Positions 8,534-17,040 of a DNA stretch of 64,000 nt are shown here, in pieces; within the stretch, counting starts at the first letter, position 1; each line of letters begins with the position of its first letter. Under the pieces are notes generated by a model. The model was given only the letters and a program-made list of their open reading frames with translations, ran no database searches and was not told the DNA's origin. A program made the position numbers and the translations under genes. The DNA is from Luteibacter rhizovicinus DSM 16549 (GTDB lineage: Bacteria > Pseudomonadota > Gammaproteobacteria > Xanthomonadales > Rhodanobacteraceae): assembly GCF_001887595.1 (NCBI RefSeq), contig NZ_CP017480.1, positions 1,612,001 through 1,676,000 on the forward strand, given 5' to 3'.

Positions 8534-8632
8534 AGCGGATGCCAACGGAACTACCGTGTCGCGGGTTCGATTCCCGCCGGCCGCCCGGCCGTAGCTCAGG
8601 GGTAGAGCAGCCGTTCCGTCTTTATTGCCGCT
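8534..8632 (+). ncRNA. yrlA: YrlA-type Y RNA with circularly permuted tRNA-like domain
   Basis: Outer stem AGCGG (8534-8538) pairs with CCGCT (8628-8632). The internal loop is ATGCCA facing CTTTATTG. Inner stem ACGGAAC (8545-8551) pairs with GTTCCGT (8613-8619). The head reads, in order: T arm GCGGG-TTCGATT-CCCGC (8561-8577), an acceptor-like hairpin CGGCC-GCCC-GGCCG (8578-8591), TA as in tRNA positions 8-9, and D arm GCTC-AGGGGTA-GAGC (8594-8608). This is a tRNA opened at the anticodon and closed at the acceptor end, the known plan of bacterial YrlA RNAs that bind Ro60 by the stem and effectors by the tRNA mimic. Its place between rsr and rtcB supports the call. Exact ends are inferred. Confidence 0.85.
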
Positions 8633-8665
8633 TGATGCAAGATACGAATTCACAAGGAAGACGAT

Positions 8666-9886
8666 ATGAGTACGACCGCTTACGAAGTCATCAACGAGCC
8701 GGGTGCCGCACCGATCAAGCTGTGGACCCGCGGTGTGCCGCTGGAAGCCGAAGCACGCCAGCAGCTGATCAACATTGCGAAGCTGCCCTTCATCCATGGC
8801 TGGCTGGCCGTGATGCCCGACGTCCACCTGGGCAAGGGCGCCACGGTCGGCTCGGTGGTGCCGACCATCGGTGCGATCGTCCCGGCGGCCGTCGGCGTCG
8901 ATATCGGTTGCGGCATGATCGCTACGCGGACGACGCTGACCGCGTCGGATCTGCCGGACGACCTGCGCGATCTGCGCCATGCGATCGAGGCGGCGGTACC
9001 GCACGGCCGTACAGTGGGAAAGCGCGATAAAGGCGCCTGGGCCACGCCACCGAAAGCCACGGAGGATGGCTGGCACGAACTGGTCGCGGAATTTGCGCTG
9101 ATCACGGCGAAGTATCCGAAGCTGGCACGCACCAACAACCTGCACCACCTCGGTACGCTCGGCACGGGCAACCATTTCGTCGAGATCTGTCTCGACGAGG
9201 AGCAGCGCGTGTGGTTCATGCTGCACTCCGGCTCCCGTGGCGTGGGCAATGCCATTGGCAACCACTTTATCGAGCTCGCCAAGCAGGACATGCGCCGCTG
9301 GATGATCAACCTGCCCGACCAGGATCTGGCGTACCTGCCGGAGGGCAGCGAGCATTTCGGCGACTACGTGTTCGCCGTGGACTGGGCGCAGCGTTTTGCG
9401 CGGACGAACCGGGCCATCATGATGCGTCACGTGATCGAGGCGGCGCGCAAGATCATCGCCAAGCCGTTCGACGCGTGGTCGGAGGCGGTGAACTGCCACC
9501 ACAACTACGTGAGCCGCGAGAAGCACCTGGGCAAGGACGTCCTGGTTACCCGTAAGGGGGCGGTGAGTGCGAGGAAGGGTGAGCTCGGCATCATCCCGGG
9601 AAGCATGGGAGCGAAGAGCTTCATCGTGCGTGGCCTCGGTAACGAGGAAAGTTTCAACAGCTGCAGCCACGGCGCCGGGCGTGTGATGAGCCGCACCCAG
9701 GCGAAGAAGCAGATCACGCTCGAGGAACACCGCAAGGCGACGGCGCATGTCGAGTGCCGCAAGGATGCCGATGTGATCGACGAGTCGCCGGCGGCGTACA
9801 AGTCCATCGAAGCCGTGATGGCGGCGCAAGAGGATCTCGTTGAAATCGTCCACACTTTGCGCCAGGTCGTCTGTGTGAAGGGTTGA
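8666..9886 (+). CDS. rtcB: RtcB: GTP-dependent 3'-phosphate/5'-OH RNA ligase
   Basis: The 406-residue protein is nearly the same length as E. coli RtcB (408) and shares its motifs throughout: MPDVHLGKGATVGSVVPT, DIGCGM (metal Cys near residue 82), GTLGTGNHFVEI, HSGSRG, NCHHNYV, PGSMGAKSF, and SCSHGAGR, whose His near residue 335 is the guanylated residue in the family. RtcB joins 2',3'-cyclic phosphate or 3'-phosphate ends to 5'-OH ends, the products of many ribonuclease toxins. The start ATG 8666 has AAGGAAG upstream and lies just after the Y RNA; it belongs to the sigma-54 operon. No archease gene is seen in the window. Confidence 0.97.
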   Translation: MSTTAYEVINEPGAAPIKLWTRGVPLEAEARQQLINIAKLPFIHGWLAVMPDVHLGKGATVGSVVPTIGAIVPAAVGVDIGCGMIATRTTLTASDLPDDLRDLRHAIEAAVPHGRTVGKRDKGAWATPPKATEDGWHELVAEFALITAKYPKLARTNNLHHLGTLGTGNHFVEICLDEEQRVWFMLHSGSRGVGNAIGNHFIELAKQDMRRWMINLPDQDLAYLPEGSEHFGDYVFAVDWAQRFARTNRAIMMRHVIEAARKIIAKPFDAWSEAVNCHHNYVSREKHLGKDVLVTRKGAVSARKGELGIIPGSMGAKSFIVRGLGNEESFNSCSHGAGRVMSRTQAKKQITLEEHRKATAHVECRKDADVIDESPAAYKSIEAVMAAQEDLVEIVHTLRQVVCVKG

Positions 9887-9928
9887 AGGAAGTCGCCCCG
9901 TCGGACGGGGCCAGGACTGGAGAAGGAA

Positions 9929-10942
9929 ATGATTGAATTGGATGGCCAGGCGGGTGGCGGACAGCTGCTCCGCACGGCGTTGGCACTCAGCCTGTGTACG
10001 GGCGAGGCCTTCGCCATGACCGGCATTCGTGCGCGGCGCGAGCGTCCTGGTCTGTTGCGGCAACACCTGACGGCCGTGGATGCGGCGCGCGCGGTGGGCA
10101 AGGCCACGGTCGAAGGCGCTAGCACCGGATCCACCGAGCTGCGCTTCACGCCAGAGGGTATTCATGCGGGCGAACACCGCTGGACCATCGGTACCGCAGG
10201 CTCAACCACCTTGGTCCTGCAGACGGTACTGCCCGCGTTGTGGATGCACGGCGTTGCAGCTCACCTGACCATCGAAGGCGGCACGCACAATCCGCAGGCG
10301 CCCACCGCTGACTTCATCGACGAGGCTTTCTTGCCGTTGATGGAGCGCATGGGGATCGATGGCGACTTCAGCATGGGAGGGCACGGCTTCTATCCGGCGG
10401 GCGGTGGCCGCATCACGTTCGACCTGCGTCCGAGCGCGAAGCCCAGCGCCCTTCACCTTCCTCACCGAGGCGAGGTTGTCGAGCGGCATGCGCGGGCGAT
10501 CCTTTCGGCGATACCGTTAGGGATTGGCCAACGCGAGCTGGAGGTGGCGCGCCGCCGTCTTGGCCTCGGTGAGGCCGAAGTGTCCGTGCGTCAGGTGAAG
10601 TCGCCTATCGGTCCCGGCAATGCGCTGAGCATTCGCTTTCGCGCGGAGCACAGTACCGCTGTCTTCACCGGGTTCGGCATCAAGCGCGTGACCGCCGAGC
10701 ACGTGGCGGAAGGCGTCAGCAAGGCGGCTTCGGCATGGCTGGCTGCCGACGTTGCCGTCGACGAGCATCTCGCCGATCAGCTGCTCTTGCCCATGGCGCT
10801 TGCCGGGGAAGGAAGCTTCAGCACCACGCTTCCGTCCGCTCACGCGCGCAGCAACGCGGCGTTGATCGAAAAATTCCTGCCGGTCGAGTTCAGCTTCGAC
10901 GACGAGGGCGGTGGCCGTTGGTCCATCGCCGTCTCGCGGTAA
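9929..10942 (+). CDS. rtcA: RtcA: RNA 3'-terminal phosphate cyclase, with an unusual active-site residue
   Basis: The 337-residue protein aligns with RtcA along its length: RERPGLLRQHLTAV, GTAGSTTLVLQTVLPALW, GGTHNPQAPTADF, HGFYPAGGG, DQLLLPMALAG and the C-terminal region with the nucleotidyl-accepting His (SAHARSNAAL, His near 305). The enzyme adenylates RNA 3'-phosphate and forms a 2',3'-cyclic phosphate, the substrate end for RtcB. Residues 5-12 read DGQAGGGQ, where E. coli and Pseudomonas RtcA have Glu directly before GGGQ; here it is Ala8. That Glu helps bind metal, so activity may be altered. It starts 42 bp after rtcB and ends the operon. Confidence 0.93.
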   Translation: MIELDGQAGGGQLLRTALALSLCTGEAFAMTGIRARRERPGLLRQHLTAVDAARAVGKATVEGASTGSTELRFTPEGIHAGEHRWTIGTAGSTTLVLQTVLPALWMHGVAAHLTIEGGTHNPQAPTADFIDEAFLPLMERMGIDGDFSMGGHGFYPAGGGRITFDLRPSAKPSALHLPHRGEVVERHARAILSAIPLGIGQRELEVARRRLGLGEAEVSVRQVKSPIGPGNALSIRFRAEHSTAVFTGFGIKRVTAEHVAEGVSKAASAWLAADVAVDEHLADQLLLPMALAGEGSFSTTLPSAHARSNAALIEKFLPVEFSFDDEGGGRWSIAVSR

Positions 10943-10955
10943 CGGATCGCAACCG

Positions 10956-11396
10956 TCAGTCCGGCATCACCAGATGCATCGGCGTCGCGCCCAGCGGCTT
11001 GCCGGTGCACTCGTCGACTACGACCGCCCTGATCGGCTCACCGGTCTCGTCGCTGGCGAGATGGCTCATGGCCGGGCCGCCGCCGTTGTAGGTGCGGCCC
11101 CACTCGCCGATCGCCGCCATGATCGGGATGAAGTCCCGCCCGGCCTGCGTCAGCACGTATTCGTCGCGCGGCGGGCGCTCGCTGTAGCGGCGCTTTTCCA
11201 AGACGCCCGCCTCGGTCAGGGCTTTCAATCGACGGGACAGGATGTTCGGCGCGATGCCGAGACTGGTCCTGAACTGGTCGAACTGGCTCATGCCACGACT
11301 GGCATCCCGAAGGATGAGCACGCTCCAGGTATCGCCGACAAAGGCGAGGCCGCGGGAGATCGCACAGGTGCCTGAAGAAAGTTTGTCGATGTCCAT
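10956..11396 (-). CDS. HxlR-family transcriptional regulator
   Basis: The 146-residue protein has the HxlR winged-helix domain: Cys near residue 10 (GTCAISRGLAFVGDTWSVLI), FDQFRTSLGIAPNILSRRL as the recognition helix, and LEKRRYSERPPRDEYVLT as the wing. HxlR proteins commonly sense reactive electrophiles or oxidants through the N-terminal Cys and repress a divergent reductase gene. Here the divergent gene is an SDR, with a 79-bp shared promoter region carrying a direct repeat. The C-terminal 25 residues extend past the domain. It converges on rtcA. Confidence 0.93.
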   Translation of the reverse strand: MDIDKLSSGTCAISRGLAFVGDTWSVLILRDASRGMSQFDQFRTSLGIAPNILSRRLKALTEAGVLEKRRYSERPPRDEYVLTQAGRDFIPIMAAIGEWGRTYNGGGPAMSHLASDETGEPIRAVVVDECTGKPLGATPMHLVMPD

Positions 11397-11412
11397 TGCA
11401 TTATGATATCCA

Positions 11413-11444
11413 AGTCACTATCGTATGGCAACGTAGTTACTATC
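11413..11444. promoter_or_regulatory. Direct repeat AGTNACTATC, candidate HxlR operator
   Basis: AGTCACTATC (11413-11422) and AGTTACTATC (11435-11444) are 22 bp apart start to start, two helical turns, in the gap between the divergent hxlR-type gene and the SDR gene. A dimer of dimers could bind both on one DNA face. ACTATC is also a half-site seen in other HxlR operators, which supports, but does not prove, the assignment. Confidence 0.55.
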
Positions 11445-11475
11445 ACTTTGCTACCCACCCCATCGGAGAGACACC

Positions 11476-12270
11476 ATGAGCACTGAAACCAAAGGCACGG
11501 CCATCGTCACAGGCGCCTCGTCCGGCATCGGTCAGGTCTATGCGGAGCGCCTTGCCGCCCGCGGCTACGACCTCATCCTGGTCGCCCGCCGCCTGGATCG
11601 CCTGGAAGCCCTGGTGAAGTCGATCGGCGAAAAGACCGGCCGCAAGGTCGAGGCCCTCAAGGCCGACCTGACCCAGAAGGCGGACGTCGCCCTCGTCGAG
11701 AAGCGCCTCAAGGAAGACGCCTCGATCACCCTGCTGGTGAACAACGCCGGTATTTCCCTCGAAGGCAGCATCCTCGACAACGACACCGCCGCGATCGAGC
11801 AGCTCATCGCCATCAACATCACGGCCCCGACGGTGCTCTCCGCCGCCGCTGCCAAGGTCTTCAAGGCGCGCGACAAGGGCGGCATCATCAACATCGCCTC
11901 TGTCCTGGCCTTTGCGCCGGACCTCTTCGACGGCATCTACAGCGGCTCGAAGGCCCACGTGGTCAACATCACGCTCGGCCTGGCGGCCCAGCTGAAGGGC
12001 ACCAACGTGCACGCCCAGGCCGTGTTGCCGGGCGCCACCCGTTCGGAGATCTGGGAGAAGTCGGGCAAGGACGTCGATGCCCTGCTTCCGGGCATGGTCA
12101 TGGAAACCGCCGACCTGGTCGACGCGGGCCTCCTCGGCTTCGACCGTGGCGAAGTGGTGACCATCCCGCCGCTGCACGACGAAGGTCAGTATCTGGCCTA
12201 CGAGGCGGCTCGCCATGCGATGGCCCCGAACCTGTCGCGTAAGGAAGTGGCGCCGCGTTACCGCGCGTAA
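11476..12270 (+). CDS. Short-chain dehydrogenase/reductase (SDR)
   Basis: The 264-residue classical SDR has the cofactor loop [16 protein letters not shown] at the N-terminus, the structural motif NNAGIS near residue 93, and the active-site YSGSK (Tyr-x3-Lys) near residue 155 with the expected preceding Ser (NIASVLAF). An Arg pair after the second strand (ARRLDRLE) suggests NADPH preference. The substrate cannot be told. It is divergent from the HxlR regulator, which probably represses it until a reactive carbonyl or oxidant appears. ATG 11476 has GGAGA upstream. Confidence 0.92.
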   Translation: MSTETKGTAIVTGASSGIGQVYAERLAARGYDLILVARRLDRLEALVKSIGEKTGRKVEALKADLTQKADVALVEKRLKEDASITLLVNNAGISLEGSILDNDTAAIEQLIAINITAPTVLSAAAAKVFKARDKGGIINIASVLAFAPDLFDGIYSGSKAHVVNITLGLAAQLKGTNVHAQAVLPGATRSEIWEKSGKDVDALLPGMVMETADLVDAGLLGFDRGEVVTIPPLHDEGQYLAYEAARHAMAPNLSRKEVAPRYRA

Positions 12271-12289
12271 TCACACAGCGTCGAAAGAC

Positions 12290-12317
12290 GGCCGGCGCAG
12301 ACTCCACCGCGCCGGCC
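12290..12317 (+). terminator. Strong hairpin after the SDR gene, possible terminator
   Basis: GGCCGGCGC (12290-12298) pairs perfectly with GCGCCGGCC (12309-12317) around a 10-nt loop, 20 bp after the SDR stop. There is no T tract, so it may act only as a pause or mRNA 3' stabiliser. Confidence 0.45.
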
Positions 12318-12422
12318 GGTCACGCTTGCGAGCGTGAACAGCGGCTTATCCCACCTTTACACATCGACCCGCACGAATGCGCGCTAAACTACGGGGCTCG
12401 CTCGATTCTCTTGCGGTTCGGC

Positions 12423-14972
12423 ATGCCCTCACTCGTTTTTGGCGCCTTCGGGCTGTCCACGCTCTGGCTACTCCCCCTGCTCTGGCGCATCGGCGCCGCG
12501 CTGGTCCGTCGGCGTCGTCCGCCCACGGTCGGTCCCGGAGCGATTCGCTTCTGGTCGGGCTTCGTTCTGGTGTTGCTCGCGAGCACGACGCTCGAAGGCA
12601 TCGTGATCTCCCATTACACCGACGATCCTTCGGTCGGCGGTGTGGTGTGTCGCTGGCTCGGCAGTGCGTTCGGTGAATTTCCCGGCGCCGCGCTGACTTC
12701 GCTGCTCGCCATCGTGGCGATGGTCGTCGCCCTTCCCTGGTACCTCGGCGTGTCGTGGTCGTCCTTCATCGTGCGCTTGAACGCTCTTCTCGAGCCGATG
12801 GGTGCACTGGCGATCGAAGGTACGCGTCGCCTCCTGACCCGCACGGCCTCGCGCGCCACCGGCCGTCGCCCTGCTTCCGCCGTCCGCCGTGCCGATCGTG
12901 TGCCCGCCGCGCGTCGTCGTGCAAAAGCGGCGCCGGCCAAGCCGGCAGCTGTTGCCAAGGCGGTTCCCGCCGCCCTTCGACGCGACACGACGCGCGCCGA
13001 GCCGGTGTCGAATGATCCCGTACGACCGTCCATCGCGACGCCGGTCATGCCGCGCCATCGCGTCAAGCCGGACACGGTGATCAGAGAGCCGTGGCTTGCG
13101 CCGCGTGCCCTGGCAGCCGCATCGCCGGAGCCCTCGCCCGCCACCGTAGTCGACTCGTATCGCACGGACGAGCGCCCCGTTGCCGCAACCTCCGGTCCTG
13201 CACGCGCGGAAGAACATTCCTATACGGCGCTTCGCCGCGCTGAAGAAGAACGCCGCTCCGAAGAACAACGTTCGGTGTACGAACCGTCGACGCTCCCGGT
13301 CGAGCAGGTGAGGACGGTCGAGGTCGATTCGCCGGTTGAGGTGGCCCCGCCGCTGCCCGTGCTCTCACCGGTCGCACCCGTCTCGCGCTTCGCGGTGGCG
13401 GCGAACGATGAACCCCACGCCGAACCGGTCCGCACCTTCGCACTCACGCCCGTGAGACCGTTGCGCAGCGGCAGTAGCGTCAGCGCCGTCGGTATCCCGC
13501 CGCTCGATCTCCTCGCTCCCGCCTCACCCAGCTCGAACGCCGCGCTCGCCATCTCCGAACAGGACCTCCGCGATACCGGTGAGCTGATCGAACAGCGCCT
13601 GCGCGAGTTCAAGGTGCCGGTGCAGGTCGTCGGGGCGTCGGCAGGCCCGGTGATCACACGTTACGAAGTGGAGCCCGCCGTGGGCGTCCGCGGCAACCAG
13701 ATCGTCGCGCTGATGAAAGATCTCGCACGTGGCCTCGGACGGACCACGATCCGCGTCGTCGAGACGATTCCCGGCAAGACGTGCATGGGCCTGGAGTTGC
13801 CGAACGAACAACGCCAGATGATCGCGTTGTCCGAAATCCTCGACTCCGCCGAATATCGCGAGTCCGATTCGCTGCTGACCCTGGCGATGGGCAAAGGCAT
13901 CACCGGCGAGCCCGTGGTGGCCGACCTGGCCAAGGCGCCGCACATGCTGGTTGCCGGCACGACGGGCTCGGGTAAATCGGTCGCGGTGAACGCGATGATC
14001 CTGTCGATGCTCTACAAGGCCACGCCTGAAGACGTCCGCATGATCATGATCGATCCGAAGATGCTGGAGCTCTCGGTTTACGAGGGCATTCCGCACCTGC
14101 TGGCGCCCGTGGTCACGGACATGAAGCTCGCCGCCAACGCGCTGAACTGGTGCGTCGCCGAGATGGAAAACCGCTACCGCGTGATGTCGGATCTGCGCGT
14201 GCGCAACCTCGCCGGTTTCAACCAGAAGGTGCGCGAGGCGCGCGCCGCGGGCAAGCCGCTGTTCAATCCGTTCCCGGCGCATCCCGAAGTACCGGAGCAT
14301 CTGGATACCTTGCCGATGATCGTGGTGATCATCGACGAGCTGGCCGACCTGATGATGGTCGCCGGCAAGAAGATCGAAGAACTGATCGCACGGCTGGCGC
14401 AGAAGGCGCGTGCAGCGGGTATCCACCTGATCCTCGCGACACAGCGCCCCTCGGTCGACGTGATCACCGGACTGATCAAGGCGAACATCCCTACCCGCGT
14501 CGCCTTCCAGGTGTCATCGAAGATCGACTCGCGCACCATTCTCGACCAGATGGGCGCCGAGAGCCTGCTCGGCCAGGGTGACATGCTGTTCCTGCCACCA
14601 GGTACGGGCTATCCGCAGCGCATCCACGGCGCCTTTGTCGCCGACGAGGAAGTGCATCGCATCGTGGCGTGGCTGAAGCAGTTCGGCGAGCCCGACTACA
14701 AGGACGAGATCCTTGCCGGTCCGCCGAGCGACGCGGTCGATGGCGAACCTGGCGAAGACGGCATCGACGCCGAACTGGATCCGTTGTACGACGAAGCGGC
14801 GGCCTTTGTACTGCGTTCGCGTCGTGCGTCGATCTCGTTCGTGCAGCGCCAGTTCCGCATCGGTTACAACCGCGCGGCGCGTCTGGTCGAGGCGATGGAA
14901 GCGGCAGGGTTGGTGTCGTCGATGGGTATCAACGGGCAGCGCGAAGTCATCGCGCCGGGTCCTTCGGACTAA
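12423..14972 (+). CDS. ftsK: FtsK/SpoIIIE-family DNA translocase
   Basis: The 849-residue protein has three N-terminal hydrophobic segments (about residues 4-24, 41-62 and 85-110), a long Ala/Pro/Arg-rich linker (about 125-360), then the motor: alpha domain ([17 protein letters not shown]), beta domain with Walker [10 protein letters not shown] near residue 515 and Walker [13 protein letters not shown] near 635, and a C-terminal winged-helix gamma domain ([23 protein letters not shown]) that reads KOPS. It is the septal pump that clears chromosome termini and activates XerCD. The N-terminal membrane part is short by E. coli standards, usual in this order. ATG 12423 is preferred; TTG at 12411 is an alternative. 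Confidence 0.93.
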   Translation: MPSLVFGAFGLSTLWLLPLLWRIGAALVRRRRPPTVGPGAIRFWSGFVLVLLASTTLEGIVISHYTDDPSVGGVVCRWLGSAFGEFPGAALTSLLAIVAMVVALPWYLGVSWSSFIVRLNALLEPMGALAIEGTRRLLTRTASRATGRRPASAVRRADRVPAARRRAKAAPAKPAAVAKAVPAALRRDTTRAEPVSNDPVRPSIATPVMPRHRVKPDTVIREPWLAPRALAAASPEPSPATVVDSYRTDERPVAATSGPARAEEHSYTALRRAEEERRSEEQRSVYEPSTLPVEQVRTVEVDSPVEVAPPLPVLSPVAPVSRFAVAANDEPHAEPVRTFALTPVRPLRSGSSVSAVGIPPLDLLAPASPSSNAALAISEQDLRDTGELIEQRLREFKVPVQVVGASAGPVITRYEVEPAVGVRGNQIVALMKDLARGLGRTTIRVVETIPGKTCMGLELPNEQRQMIALSEILDSAEYRESDSLLTLAMGKGITGEPVVADLAKAPHMLVAGTTGSGKSVAVNAMILSMLYKATPEDVRMIMIDPKMLELSVYEGIPHLLAPVVTDMKLAANALNWCVAEMENRYRVMSDLRVRNLAGFNQKVREARAAGKPLFNPFPAHPEVPEHLDTLPMIVVIIDELADLMMVAGKKIEELIARLAQKARAAGIHLILATQRPSVDVITGLIKANIPTRVAFQVSSKIDSRTILDQMGAESLLGQGDMLFLPPGTGYPQRIHGAFVADEEVHRIVAWLKQFGEPDYKDEILAGPPSDAVDGEPGEDGIDAELDPLYDEAAAFVLRSRRASISFVQRQFRIGYNRAARLVEAMEAAGLVSSMGINGQREVIAPGPSD

Positions 14973-14988
14973 GCCGCCGCTGGCTTTT

Positions 14989-15056
14989 TGTGGGAGCCGC
15001 TTCAGCGGCGATGCTCTTCCCTGCCAGGAGCATCGCCGCTGAAGCGGCTCCCACAA
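14989..15056. repeat. REP pair, inverted (BIME-like)
   Basis: A plus-strand unit (GTGGGAGCCGCTTCAGCGGCG, read in two parts from 14990) and a minus-strand mirror copy are separated by about 10 bp. The pair could fold as one long hairpin in RNA. It lies just after ftsK. Confidence 0.88.
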
Positions 15057-15086
15057 TAAAGCTCCCCATCCGAACATCGCGCATAA

Positions 15087-15122
15087 AAAAGGCCGGGCCA
15101 CCGTGAGGGGGCCCGGCCTTTT
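15087..15122. terminator. Bidirectional intrinsic terminator between ftsK and rbsB
   Basis: AAAAGGCCGGGC (15087-15098) pairs perfectly with GCCCGGCCTTTT (15111-15122), loop 12 nt. The A run on one side and T run on the other make it a rho-independent terminator in both directions, serving the convergent ftsK and rbs transcripts. Confidence 0.92.
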
Positions 15123-15134
15123 CACACGAGACGC

Positions 15135-16070
15135 TTACTGCTTGGTCAGCAGCTTCAGCGGCACGGCGATCGACTTGTCGACCGGCTGCTTGTCGATGAG
15201 CTTCTTCGCCGTCTCGACGCCGAGCTTGCCGATTTCTTCCGGCTGCTGGGCGACCGTGGCCGCCATGGCGCCGCTCTGTACGGCGGTCTTGCCGTCCGGC
15301 GTGCCGTCGAAGCCGACGACGAGGATCTTCTTGTTCTTGCCAGCCAGGGCCTGCACCGCACCGAGGGCCATTTCGTCGTTCTGCGCGAAGATCGCCTGGA
15401 CGTCGTTGTTGCCCTGGAGCAGGTTCTCGCTCACCGAGAGGCCTTGCGCACGGTCGAAGTTCGCCGGCTGCTGCGCGACGACCTTCATGCCGGTCGTGGC
15501 GATCTGATCGTCGAAGCCCTTGCCGCGCTCACGCGCGGCCGAGGTGCCGGCGACGCCCTGCAGCTCGATGATGTTGCCCTTGCCGTTGAGTTCCTTGGCC
15601 AGGAAGTCGGCCGCCATCTTGCCGCCGGCGATGTTGTCCGACGCGATGTGCGATGCGACTTCGGCGCCGTCGACGCCGCGGTCGAGCGTGATTACCGGGA
15701 TGTTCGCGCGCTGCGCGGACTGTACGGCACCGGCCAGGGCCGAAGAGTCGGTCGGGTTGAGCAGGATGACCGAGACGCGCTTCTGGATCAGATCTTCGAC
15801 GCTGGAGATCTGGCGAGCCGGATCGTCCTGCGCATCGACGACGACCAGCTGGACGCCGGCGTCCTTGGCGGCCTTCTGGGCGCCATCCTTCAGCTCGACG
15901 AAGAACGGGTTGTTCTGCGTCGACAGCGCGAGGCCGATCACCGGCGTGCCCGAAGCGGCGGCGCCGCCAGCGGTGGAGGCGGCGGCCGGCGCGGATTCGC
16001 CCGGACCCTGCTGCGAGCAGGCTGCGAGCAGCGTTGCCGCTGCCGCGGCCAGGAATGTGACTTTACGCAT
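15135..16070 (-). CDS. rbsB: RbsB: ribose ABC transporter substrate-binding lipoprotein
   Basis: The 311-residue protein is a type I periplasmic sugar-binding protein. It starts MRKVTFLAAAAATLLAAC, a lipoprotein signal with Cys18, so it is lipid-anchored rather than free. An Ala/Gly-rich linker follows, then GLALSTQNNPFFVELKDGA, the classical opening of ribose-type binding proteins, ALDRGVDG, and QNDEMALGAVQAL. It delivers ribose to the RbsC/RbsA importer. It is the last gene of the operon, 24 bp after rbsC, and is closed by a strong bidirectional terminator. Confidence 0.93.
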   Translation of the reverse strand: MRKVTFLAAAAATLLAACSQQGPGESAPAAASTAGGAAASGTPVIGLALSTQNNPFFVELKDGAQKAAKDAGVQLVVVDAQDDPARQISSVEDLIQKRVSVILLNPTDSSALAGAVQSAQRANIPVITLDRGVDGAEVASHIASDNIAGGKMAADFLAKELNGKGNIIELQGVAGTSAARERGKGFDDQIATTGMKVVAQQPANFDRAQGLSVSENLLQGNNDVQAIFAQNDEMALGAVQALAGKNKKILVVGFDGTPDGKTAVQSGAMAATVAQQPEEIGKLGVETAKKLIDKQPVDKSIAVPLKLLTKQ

Positions 16071-16094
16071 GGTGTATTTCCCTCGTTTTTGTTT

Positions 16095-17039
16095 TTACTG
16101 CCGCCTGTCGAGCAGGACAGCGATCAGGATGACAATGCCCTTCACCACCTGCTGGTAGAAAGAGCTTACGCCGAGCAAGTTGAGACCGTTGTTCAGGAAG
16201 CCGATCAGCAATGCGCCGATCAGGGTGCCGAAGAGCCAACCGCGGCCGCCGGCCAGGCTGGTGCCACCGAGCACCACCGCGGCGATGGCGTCCAGCTCGT
16301 AGCCTGCACCGGCGGTCGCCTGGGCCGAATACAGCCGCGAGGTAAGCACGACGCCCGCGAATGCGGAGAGAAGGCCGGAAAGACCGTAGATGCCGAGCTT
16401 CATCGGCGAGATGCGGACACCGGAGAGACGCGCCGCTTCCTCGTTACCGCCGATCGCCACCACGTGACGGCCGAACACCGTGCCGCGCAGAAGGAAACCA
16501 CAGAGGATGAAGGCAACGGCCATCCAGATGACGGGCAACGGAATCAGGTTGGCGATGTAGCCGCCGCCGAGCATGGCGAAGCCGGGATTGGTCACCGGGA
16601 TCGGGCTGCCCTGCGTATAAGACAGGGTGAGGCCGCGAAGCAGCGTGACCGTGCCGAGGGTCGCGATGAACGGAGCCACCTTGCCCCAGGACACCAGCGC
16701 GCCGTTGACCATGCCGAGCACGAGGCCCAGGCCGAGACCGGCGCCGACCGAAAGCACCATGCCGTGACCGGCGGCCATCAGGCCGGCGGTGATCGCACCG
16801 GTGAAGGCGAGGATCGCGCCGACGGAAAGGTCGATGCCGCCGGAGAGAATCACGAAGGTCATGCCGAAGGCGATCAGTGCATTGATCGACACCTGGCGCA
16901 ACACGGTGAGCAGGTTGCCCGTGGTCAGGAAGTCCGGACTCAGCACCGACAGCACGATGAAGAGGAGCAGCAGTCCGATCACCGAGCCGAGGCGCTGGAA
17001 CAGCGCCTTGGCCTGGCTCCAGTTGAGTTGAAGCGTCAT
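16095..17039 (-). CDS. rbsC: RbsC: ribose ABC transporter permease
   Basis: The 314-residue integral membrane protein has about 8-10 hydrophobic segments and the RbsC/BPD-type signatures FGMTFVILSGGIDLSVGAILAF (in part) and GGTSLAGGRGWLFGTLIGA near the C-terminus. It forms the inner-membrane channel for ribose. It starts 1 bp after the rbsA stop, a translationally coupled arrangement, and lies between rbsA and rbsB. Confidence 0.94.
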   Translation of the reverse strand: MTLQLNWSQAKALFQRLGSVIGLLLLFIVLSVLSPDFLTTGNLLTVLRQVSINALIAFGMTFVILSGGIDLSVGAILAFTGAITAGLMAAGHGMVLSVGAGLGLGLVLGMVNGALVSWGKVAPFIATLGTVTLLRGLTLSYTQGSPIPVTNPGFAMLGGGYIANLIPLPVIWMAVAFILCGFLLRGTVFGRHVVAIGGNEEAARLSGVRISPMKLGIYGLSGLLSAFAGVVLTSRLYSAQATAGAGYELDAIAAVVLGGTSLAGGRGWLFGTLIGALLIGFLNNGLNLLGVSSFYQQVVKGIVILIAVLLDRRQ

Positions 17040-17040
17040 G

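Noticed and set aside
8587..8613. GGCCGTAGCTCAGGGGTAGAGC looks like the 5' half of a normal tRNA gene
   Set aside because: No anticodon arm or 3' half follows. The matching T arm lies before it, and the whole folds as a permuted tRNA mimic inside a Y RNA.
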